A stretch of DNA of 52,572 nt from NCBI GenBank assembly GCA_040387735.1, contig JAZKDE010000010.1, positions 1 to 52,572 on the forward strand. Reading direction: 5' to 3'. Made by a program: the position numbers and the translations under genes. Below the pieces are notes generated by a model, which ran no database searches, was not told the DNA's origin, and was given only the letters and a program-made list of their open reading frames with translations. Each line of letters opens with the position of its first letter. Positions within the stretch are counted from its first letter, which is position 1. This document shows, piece after piece, positions 43,494 to 49,646 of this stretch. This DNA is from Arcicella sp040387735 (lineage in GTDB: Bacteria; Bacteroidota; Bacteroidia; Cytophagales; Spirosomataceae).

Positions 43494-44558
43494 TTAATTC
43501 TGAGCTAAAACGCCATTATTCACATAATAAAAATAAGATGTTCCTCCCGAAAAAGTCCACGTTGACGCATTAAATGAGCCATTTCCTATGGCACTACCCG
43601 CAATTTTATATGCCTTCACTGCTTGATTACTCCTTAGCCAGTTCAATGAACTTTCACTCATACAGGTTTCTGCTCCTGAGGTATTATTTTGCAAAAAATA
43701 TGCCTGATTCATTCCATAAACTTTGCCCATGCCATTTTCGTCAATGCAGACAGCCGTTTTCTCATCAACGCCAATACCTTTAACGGAAGAATTACCGAAA
43801 TCTTTCATCATTTTAGCTAAAAAAGTAATATGTCTTCCCTGACGGTCACGTTGTGTATAATGAGAATCGGTAATGGTATTTTGCATGAATGGAGATGCTA
43901 CAAAATCATCTTGTCCCAACGTCATGTATTTGTTATATGGGTCACTCAAAGCTTGAGCAGAAGTAACTGTTCCCTGCGACGCATTAAAGTAAGTTCCACC
44001 CAAAATAGCACATCCTGCACTGGTACCACCTACAGTAACGTGTTTTGTATTTATTAAGTAATTGATTGCGTTTTCAACGGGCGAATCTTTCCAATAATTT
44101 ACATAATTCCATTGGTCGCCTCCAGCAATAAATAACGCTTCGGCATTTTTAATTTTTTGCTCAATACTGGCTAAATTAGCTTTTTCTCGGCTATCAATAA
44201 TCAAACTTTCGACCGAATTGACTCCTACCATATTGTACATATACGCATTATAACCATCTGCTCCACTCGACCGAATTACGACAACATCACCACCACCGCT
44301 TCTGGTCAAAAACCAACGAATGGCGGCTTCGACATCGGTACTGCCACCCATTAATAATAAACCACCTTGCGTTTCAGTGCTTACGTCGTCGGCACTACCC
44401 GTTAGATACGAAACAACCGTGGGTTCTTCCGCCGCTACTTTATTATTTACCCGACGATTCGTTTCGATAGTTGTAAATTCTGAAGATTCAAGAGCAGTAT
44501 TTTTCCAAGAAAAAAAGGAGAATAAATAGAGGAATACCAGTGTTAATAATATTTTCAT
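43494..44558 (-). CDS. cyanophycinase-like S51 peptidase, exported
   Basis: A 354-residue protein with an N-terminal leader (about 1-20) and the S51 fold: LLLMGGSTDVEAAIRWFL, VVVIRSSGADGYN, ALFIAGGDQWNYVNYW, and the nucleophile elbow TVGGTSAGCAILGG with Ser180, plus DDFVASPFMQNTITDSHYTQRDRQGR and GVDEKTAVCIDENG. Cyanophycinases cut Asp-Arg polymer; exported Bacteroidota members may act on external polymer or other isoaspartyl peptides. The last ~50 residues form a separate small domain without a recognised sorting motif. Single gene with its own terminator. Confidence 0.88.
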   Translation of the reverse strand: MKILLTLVFLYLFSFFSWKNTALESSEFTTIETNRRVNNKVAAEEPTVVSYLTGSADDVSTETQGGLLLMGGSTDVEAAIRWFLTRSGGGDVVVIRSSGADGYNAYMYNMVGVNSVESLIIDSREKANLASIEQKIKNAEALFIAGGDQWNYVNYWKDSPVENAINYLINTKHVTVGGTSAGCAILGGTYFNASQGTVTSAQALSDPYNKYMTLGQDDFVASPFMQNTITDSHYTQRDRQGRHITFLAKMMKDFGNSSVKGIGVDEKTAVCIDENGMGKVYGMNQAYFLQNNTSGAETCMSESSLNWLRSNQAVKAYKIAGSAIGNGSFNASTWTFSGGTSYFYYVNNGVLAQN

Positions 44559-44675
44559 AGTGCTAAAAGTATTTGAATTGTTGATAAAGCCTTAAGTTAT
44601 CTTTTTATCAAGAAATATTCTTTAAAATTCCCCAAAAGAATATCATGTACCTCTCATTTTCTTGAATTTACTCGT

Positions 44676-44715
44676 AAAAAAACCTTGTTCCGATAAACAG
44701 AACAAGGCTCCTTTT
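44676..44715 (-). terminator. terminator of SemiSWEET gene
   Basis: 8-bp stem CCTTGTTC / GAACAAGG (44683-44690, 44700-44707), A-rich left flank giving a U-run on the minus strand. Closely related in sequence to the terminator at 43411. Confidence 0.75.
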
Positions 44716-44733
44716 ATGATATAAATCTGATTT

Positions 44734-44988
44734 TTAAAGCGTTTTTCTATACTTAAATTTGAAATACAAAATAACTAAAGACAACAAAAGTGTGATGGCA
44801 TTTGCCGCAATTACGGGAAATGCGTTTGCCTTAATTCCATAGACTAACCACAATACTACCCCCGTAGTGAAAAGTAAGAACATGGCTAATGATACGTCTT
44901 TGGCTGATTTAGTTTTATAGATTTGTAATACTTGGGGAATAAAAGCAATTGACGTTAAAATTCCCGCTGCATATCCTAAAGTTTCCAT
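44734..44988 (-). CDS. SemiSWEET sugar transporter
   Basis: An 84-residue protein with three membrane helices (about 2-22, 33-52, 58-78), the single-unit form of the MtN3/SWEET family that works as a dimer. It shows the hallmark IAFIPQVLQIYKTKSAKDVSLAMF with the conserved Pro. It mediates facilitated sugar diffusion across the inner membrane. Monocistronic; the sugar locus at 29-40 kb is not adjacent but could supply the substrate. Confidence 0.93.
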   Translation of the reverse strand: METLGYAAGILTSIAFIPQVLQIYKTKSAKDVSLAMFLLFTTGVVLWLVYGIKANAFPVIAANAITLLLSLVILYFKFKYRKTL

Positions 44989-45305
44989 AAGTGATTGTGT
45001 TTAATGAGCCTTCCGCTTTATGGCTCGTGATTATTATTTTCTTTTATTCAATGCAAAAATAACGGAAAAGTTATATAAAACATTCACTATACGGAAATAA
45101 TCTTTAAATAATACAAAAAGTAATTTGTAAAATAAAACCCTTAGAGGATTTCCTCTGAGGGTTCGTGTATGAAATTAAGAAATTGCTAACAAGCAAGGAT
45201 TATAATGTTGTAAATATTAGGCAAATTTTCTCTAACTCACTTGCTATAAATGAGTTATTTCATAAAAATCAACGACGTTAAAATACCAATGAGCTTTACG
45301 AAAGG
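44989..45305. other. spacer between SemiSWEET and LytTR genes
   Basis: 317 bp, AT-rich. It contains the hairpin at 45136-45163 and must contain the SemiSWEET promoter. No ORF, repeat family or RNA gene is recognised. Confidence 0.6.
45136..45163 (-). terminator. hairpin, probable terminator of LytTR gene
   Basis: Arms 45136-45148 and 45151-45163 pair over 13 bp with one mismatch; the minus strand continues with TTTT. It is 143 bp past the LytTR stop. Confidence 0.65.
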
Positions 45306-45617
45306 TTAAACCACCCCTCTTCTTCTCCGTGAGATTTGTAATACCGAACCATCCGTAAGTACGATGTGGGTACGCCTAACTTCCACAATAAATTTCCGAT
45401 TAACCAAATGCTTCCGACTCACCCGCACAAAATTATCGGAGTTGATTTTTGATTCTATTTCGTGCAGAGTCTTAGAAAGAACCTTCTTATGCTTTGGCAC
45501 GACAAAGTGTATCCAAGTATAATTAATATCGCCCTCAAAAAAGAGAACTTCATTGGCAAAAACGGTTGTACGTCTGCCCAGAATAAGGGGGTTTCCGAAG
45601 TAATTAGCAGTTATCAT
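45306..45617 (-). CDS. LytTR-type DNA-binding regulator without receiver domain
   Basis: A 103-residue protein consisting almost only of a LytTR domain: VLFFEGDINYTWIHF, VLSKTLHEIESKINSDNFVRVSRKHLVNRKFI and the final strand VLTDGSVLQISRRRR. No response-receiver domain precedes it, so it is a stand-alone transcription factor. A triple GGTATTT spaced by about one helical turn lies 78 bp upstream and could be its own site, as LytTR proteins bind spaced direct repeats. Targets unknown. Confidence 0.9.
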   Translation of the reverse strand: MITANYFGNPLILGRRTTVFANEVLFFEGDINYTWIHFVVPKHKKVLSKTLHEIESKINSDNFVRVSRKHLVNRKFIVEVRRTHIVLTDGSVLQISRRRRGVV

Positions 45618-45694
45618 GAGAGGCTATATTTGAGGTAATTAATTGACCTACAAATATTTGCAAAATCTAACAAAACTATCAAGGGTGAAAATAC

Positions 45695-45724
45695 GGTATT
45701 TGAAAGGGTATTTTTACGGTATTT
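45695..45724. promoter_or_regulatory. three GGTATTT direct repeats, candidate LytTR site
   Basis: GGTATTT at 45695, 45707 and 45718, spaced 12 and 11 bp; the outer two are part of the longer TACGGTATTT. Located 78-107 bp before the LytTR gene start. Confidence 0.5.
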
Positions 45725-45902
45725 TGGAGGAAGGGAAAAATATAAATGGCGAAGAATAAAAGTGCCAATGTTATAACTGCGGACAAAACGCTGTAAACCT
45801 AAATAAGCCTTTATATAGTTGCTAATTTTTTCTCATAAATGTCTATTATCAGAATAGATCCAGTTCTTTCGAAGACTTGGAACAGTTAGGGTATAAACAA
45901 TC

Positions 45903-46433
45903 TTAACTTTTCTGCTGACTCAATAAAGCCTCAATTCTCAATAAACTGTCTCTTATTTCAACAAAAACGTTAGACTCTTCTTTACCAGAGTGTTTCTGTT
46001 TGAGCAAATTTCTTTGTTCCATCACTTTTTGGCGGAACTCGTTTGCCCCAATGATTCCAATCAAACTCATTTCATTCATTTGGTGTGTGGCACTTCCACC
46101 TGCGGTTTCTACTCGTAACATGGCGAGGTTAAACGAACGCAAAATAGGTCCTTCAATAAAGGAAATATCCTGTATATTTTCCAACGGAATTGTTTTCTCG
46201 ACTTGTACCAAAATACCTTTTTTGAATCGCAAGTTTGTATCGGTTAAAACACATTCAAGTTTATCAAAATAATGTCTGGAATACCATTGTCCAACACCCA
46301 AAAGCCAAAGAATAGCGAGTGGAATTCCGATTACCGAAATGACAAGCACAAAAGCCCCGTACAATAAAATGTATATTTTCAATGCAGGATTAAACGCTAC
46401 TTTTTGAATGATTTTACCTTCGCTATTTTCCAT
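45903..46433 (-). CDS. bacterial PH (bPH2) domain membrane protein
   Basis: A 176-residue protein. A membrane hairpin (about 19-48, ILLYGAFVLVISVIGIPLAILWLLG) precedes a bPH2 domain (about 58-135): CVLTDTNLRFKKGILVQVEKTIPLENIQDISFIEGPILRSFNLAMLRVETAG. The tail is a charged helix (RDSLLRIEALLSQQ). Function unknown; YdbS/YdbT relatives are membrane-stress linked. It is separated from the LytTR gene by a 285-bp spacer that holds the LytTR repeats. Confidence 0.88.
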   Translation of the reverse strand: MENSEGKIIQKVAFNPALKIYILLYGAFVLVISVIGIPLAILWLLGVGQWYSRHYFDKLECVLTDTNLRFKKGILVQVEKTIPLENIQDISFIEGPILRSFNLAMLRVETAGGSATHQMNEMSLIGIIGANEFRQKVMEQRNLLKQKHSGKEESNVFVEIRDSLLRIEALLSQQKS

Positions 46434-46483
46434 GTTATATAAAGTTGATAATCAAAGTCTTGAACTTAACATTAATTTGATAA

Positions 46484-46966
46484 CTATTCCGAAAGTTGAT
46501 AAATAAATTCCTCAATTTCAGTTTGTCGAGCATTGGCAAAGCCTTTATCATTCCCGATTTTCACGAAACCACATTTTTCTAACACTTTTTGTGAACCAAA
46601 ATTATCAAATGCCACTCGCCCATGAATGGGTCTGCTTTGTTCCAATTCCAAAAACGCTTTGAGTGCCTTTGTGCCAATACCTTGTCCCCAATACTTTTTG
46701 TCAATCCAATATGTAATTTCTGCTTCGTCTTCCATGACAAATTTAGCAATGCTTCCCACAATTACGCCATTCACTTTTATCGTCCGATTATTGATGGTTG
46801 GGTCAGCTAAATGCTTAGCGTATTTTTCCAGATAAGCCGTTTTGTTATTGGGGTCTTTTGGCGTAAATGCGGCTAAATAACGAGCTTCTTCATCAAGCTG
46901 AAATTCAAAAAAAATGTTTAAATCATCTTTTTCTGTTTCTGTTAATTCGAGGTTGGTATTGGTCAT
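46484..46966 (-). CDS. GNAT family N-acetyltransferase
   Basis: A 160-residue acetyltransferase related to RimJ/RimL types: LNIFFEFQLDEEARYLAAFTP, ITYWIDKKYWGQGIGTKALKAFL (acetyl-CoA pyrophosphate loop GQGIGTKA at about 95-102), then GRVAFDNFGSQKVLEKCGFVKIG. Single domain, cytoplasmic. The substrate amine is unknown. On the same strand as, and 50 bp upstream of, the bPH2 gene. Confidence 0.92.
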   Translation of the reverse strand: MTNTNLELTETEKDDLNIFFEFQLDEEARYLAAFTPKDPNNKTAYLEKYAKHLADPTINNRTIKVNGVIVGSIAKFVMEDEAEITYWIDKKYWGQGIGTKALKAFLELEQSRPIHGRVAFDNFGSQKVLEKCGFVKIGNDKGFANARQTEIEEFIYQLSE

Positions 46967-47052
46967 TGGTTTATTTGAGGATTTGGGGTTTGGGATGTAA
47001 AAAATGTAAGTCTGAGACTTTCACCAGTGAGGGAGGTCACTTTACCCTAAAT

Positions 47053-47790
47053 TTATCTCATCATTAATTCATACGCAACACCAACTATCGAAGCGACAAC
47101 AATAAAAGTCATAAAACCGATTAAATACGCAAAAAAGGCTTTTACGTAGTTACTGAATTTCTTTCCAAAAAATTGCCCTATTGCCCAAGCAGTAGATAAA
47201 CAAACTAATAGTGTCAATAAATTTTCTATTATTATACTGTGGAAATATTTAGTATTTATGGGTATAAAAATGTAAGAAATCATTGCTTCGCCCATTACAA
47301 AAAATAGAAGAACGGCAATTTCGTAAGTATTATAATGGTATTTTTTAAAAAATACCTTCATCCAAAATATGATAAATACCGTCGAAAGAACATTTGCGTA
47401 TCCATAATTATCTTGAACCCACTGCATTGCACTTAAACCATGTCGATTTTGAAGTTTGTCTGCAAGCTCTTCTTGTAAAATAGTTTCCGCTCGAAGATAA
47501 TGAGCCACAAAAGTATAAATTGCAGAAGTCGCTAATATAAAAGCGAGTGGCTTCGTGTACTTATACCTGTTTTTAGTAAGGTAGTTATGAGTAGTTTGTG
47601 CAGGTCTTAATAATAATTCTTTGATGGTATATAGAAAGCCTTTTTCAAACCCAAACAGGTTGATACCTTCCTGTAAAGCATAATTTTTATCAATTCTTTC
47701 CAATTTGGTAGGAAGTCCACAGTTTGGGCAAAAATTCTCTTTAATTGGGTAGTTACAATTTTGACAAGTTGCTTCTATTTCAGTTTGCAT
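47053..47790 (-). CDS. DUF3667 membrane protein with zinc ribbon
   Basis: A 245-residue protein. An N-terminal zinc ribbon with Cys9, Cys12, Cys21 and Cys24 (ATCQNCNYPI, NFCPNCGLP) is followed by FTIKELLLRPAQTTHNYL-like text (seen as YTIKELLLRPAQTTHNYLTK) and about five membrane spans (76-95, 118-135, 150-170, 182-200, 215-240). This is the DUF3667 architecture of Bacteroidota. Function unknown. It is preceded by a hairpin cluster on the upstream side. Confidence 0.88.
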   Translation of the reverse strand: MQTEIEATCQNCNYPIKENFCPNCGLPTKLERIDKNYALQEGINLFGFEKGFLYTIKELLLRPAQTTHNYLTKNRYKYTKPLAFILATSAIYTFVAHYLRAETILQEELADKLQNRHGLSAMQWVQDNYGYANVLSTVFIIFWMKVFFKKYHYNTYEIAVLLFFVMGEAMISYIFIPINTKYFHSIIIENLLTLLVCLSTAWAIGQFFGKKFSNYVKAFFAYLIGFMTFIVVASIVGVAYELMMR

Positions 47791-48097
47791 GGTTATAATA
47801 ATGGTTGTTTATTTAGGAAGCCAAAAAAATCTGGTAGGCATTGAAGAAATAATCAAAATAACCGCCGTCAGGGTTTGTTCATCACCCTGACGGCGGTTAA
47901 AAACCCCGTCGGCGGTTCTGTACCAAATAGTTTATTCTTGCTATTCGACACTTCAATGTCGAATAGCAAGAATAAAATCGGATTTTAATCCGCTATATTT
48001 TTATAGGATTGGAAATCCTTTTTATCAATAGTTCAACTATTCGTCCCAGAGTTGTCCTTCGGAAAATATCGAATAGCAGGGGGAGGCATACGATTTA
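47791..48097. repeat. spacer filled by a cluster of hairpins
   Basis: 307 bp without an ORF. From left: a 15-bp perfect stem (47860-47874 / 47884-47898), a direct partial copy of its right arm (47904-47917), a 20-bp perfect stem with 6-base loop (47931-47950 / 47957-47976), CGGATT-TT-AATCCG (47979-47992), GGATT-GGA-AATCC (48006-48018) and ATAGTT-C-AACTAT (48028-48040). The word TCGAATAGCA recurs at 48069. One of these may end the TIR-like gene transcript. Confidence 0.85.
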
Positions 48098-48571
48098 CTA
48101 AATCTTTAATTTTTCTTGCCAGTTGTTTAATGCTCCTATAATTGGGACTGATAATGACCATGAAGAGTCTCTCATATCAACTGAATATATAAAAACGTTA
48201 AGTGCTCCTCTATCAAAAATGCCTCTCTTTAAATCAAGATGTTGAATGATAAGGATTGGATGTTCCAACGTGTGTGCTATTGCGGCTTCAATGTGATTCC
48301 ATTCTGTGCTCAAATACTGATTAGGTACTATCTTTTGGTCTTTAATTTTTCCTTTATTGATTTCAATTTGAGGAATTCCTAACACAATTGTTCCATGGCA
48401 TTTTTTCATTAGTTTTATAATATCATCCATCGGAGACTCGTTAGGATAATCAGATACTCCAATGGTTCTTGGAGAAAGTTGATGTGTGTCTAATAATTTA
48501 TAAAAATTATCAACCCCAGCCTTGAACTCATCAGGAATCCAACTTGGTCTACTAATAAAAATTGATTTCAT
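48098..48571 (-). CDS. TIR-like / nucleoside-hydrolase-like fold protein
   Basis: A 157-residue protein with start at ATG 48571 (MKSIFISRPSWIPDEF); 16 more upstream codons are open but lie in the repeated element. A flavodoxin-like pattern similar to TIR and nucleoside deoxyribosyltransferase folds is visible: strand KSIFISRPS, KKCHGTIVLGIPQ, LSTEWNHIEAAIAHTL with Glu90 at the place of the TIR catalytic glutamate, PILIIQHLD, and RGIFDRGALNVFIY. An NAD- or nucleotide-processing role, perhaps in defence, is inferred. The HEPN-like gene lies upstream on the same strand. Confidence 0.68.
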   Translation of the reverse strand: MKSIFISRPSWIPDEFKAGVDNFYKLLDTHQLSPRTIGVSDYPNESPMDDIIKLMKKCHGTIVLGIPQIEINKGKIKDQKIVPNQYLSTEWNHIEAAIAHTLEHPILIIQHLDLKRGIFDRGALNVFIYSVDMRDSSWSLSVPIIGALNNWQEKLKI

Positions 48572-48586
48572 TTTTCTTTGTTTAAA

Positions 48587-48653
48587 TTCCAACATATAAA
48601 ATACAAAAACAGAGAGCAAAAAACCGTGTTGGTTTGCAATTATTTAGCCCTTT
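48587..48653 (-). repeat. duplicated upstream element, copy A
   Basis: 67 bp that aligns with 49384-49449 at about 80 % by hand count; both ends are best conserved (TTCCAACAT and TGTTGGTTT, CAATTA, TTAGCCCTTT). Contains an inverted CCAACA...TGTTGG. It ends 15 bp before the TIR-like start. Confidence 0.8.
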
Positions 48654-48776
48654 CCATTTACTCATATTCTTATAAAATGTTTTTGTGTAAATCTGGCACT
48701 TTTACCTTTCACTCCTTCAATTTTAGGTATAAGTGACGCTTCGCTTAACACTTTCATCAGTAGAAACATACACATT
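48654..48776 (-). other. coding-looking spacer after the HEPN-like gene
   Basis: On the minus strand one frame from about 48776 reads through SEASLIPKIEGVKGKSARF and TQKHFIRI to a TGA near the word copy, with an ATG-led length of about 37 codons. Composition is protein-like, so it could be a tiny gene, a gene remnant, or part of a larger repeat unit with copy A. Confidence 0.3.
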
Positions 48777-49364
48777 TTACAGTTCGGCTTCACTGACAGA
48801 ATCAATTATTAAATCTAATAATATCATGTTTCCACTCCGTATTTCATCAAAATTTATATCTTTTGAATCAATATCATCAAGTTTAGTATTAATTGCCATT
48901 TCAAACTCAACAATCCACCATTGCTCAATTTTTTTTAATAGCTTTTTTATTGAATCAAAAAGTTTTAAATCAACATTATGGGCACTATCTATAATTAATA
49001 ATGGTAATTGATGTGCAATTTTGTTTCTATGTTTTCTAATTTCTTGTAATTCTAAAACTTCTTCATGAGTTATTACATCCATCTCTTTTAGCCATAAACA
49101 CGATGAATAATAAATATTTTTATTACCTCCTAACTCTGAAATTTTCCTATTTTCAATAACATCTCTATACTTTTGACTGGTTTTAAATTCAAAATCTTCA
49201 TTCATTTCCTCTTGACCACAGAGAAAGTCTCTTAATCTATTTTCAATAGCAAGCTTTAAAAGTTCAAATGCTGAGAGATAAAGAGAACTTTTAATAAGAT
49301 TATTTTTGATATTCAATGGATTCAATAATTTTTCAATGTCATTTTTTAATTTATCATCATTCAT
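48777..49364 (-). CDS. HEPN-like protein
   Basis: A 195-residue, largely helical, very AT-rich gene product. Residues 110-118 (RKHRNKIAH) contain R113-N114-x3-H118, the Rx4H motif with a polar residue after Arg that marks HEPN RNases; the same short motif also occurs in related non-catalytic HEPN families, so activity is not certain. No other domain is seen; the C-terminus is acidic. It lies 205 bp upstream of the TIR-like gene, and both are preceded by the same element, which suggests a shared accessory unit. Confidence 0.62.
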   Translation of the reverse strand: MNDDKLKNDIEKLLNPLNIKNNLIKSSLYLSAFELLKLAIENRLRDFLCGQEEMNEDFEFKTSQKYRDVIENRKISELGGNKNIYYSSCLWLKEMDVITHEEVLELQEIRKHRNKIAHQLPLLIIDSAHNVDLKLFDSIKKLLKKIEQWWIVEFEMAINTKLDDIDSKDINFDEIRSGNMILLDLIIDSVSEAEL

Positions 49365-49383
49365 TAGAGTGAGGTTGTTTTCT

Positions 49384-49449
49384 TTCCAACATGTAAAGTA
49401 CGAAACAAGGAGTAATCAATCATGTTGGTTTTCAATTAATTAGCCCTTT
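49384..49449 (-). repeat. duplicated upstream element, copy B
   Basis: 66 bp, second copy of the element at 48587-48653. Here the inverted repeat is longer and perfect (CCAACATG / CATGTTGG). It ends 19 bp before the HEPN-like start. The two copies lie in the same orientation about 800 bp apart and bracket the HEPN-like gene. Confidence 0.8.
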
Positions 49450-49579
49450 TGTTTATTCTTGTTGATACTGAAAGTATTTTAAAACTATATCCGCTTTTCT
49501 AAAAATATAATTATACGAATTTTCACTTCCATTTATCAAAAATAAAGAATAAACTATAACATCCAAGAAATCAACAACA

Positions 49580-49639
49580 AAAAGGGCAAAAAGAAGGCTT
49601 ACCGCCCCTTTTTGCCCTTTTACGATTTTGGAAAATCGT
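49580..49639 (-). terminator. two tandem terminator hairpins of the DUF11/CHU_C gene
   Basis: Nearer to the stop: ACGATTTT-GG-AAAATCGT (49622-49639). Next: a 14-bp perfect stem (49580-49593 / 49608-49621) with T-run on the minus strand. Confidence 0.88.
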
Positions 49640-49646
49640 GGTATAA

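Noticed and set aside
48587..49449. Integron gene cassette with attC sites around the HEPN-like gene
   Set aside because: Ends resemble core sites (GTTGGAA for GTTRRRY; AACCAAC for RYYYAAC) and the gene starts close behind the site, but each core site has a mismatch, no inner L'/L'' pair is found, the sites are too short, no copy follows the TIR-like gene and no integrase is in the window.
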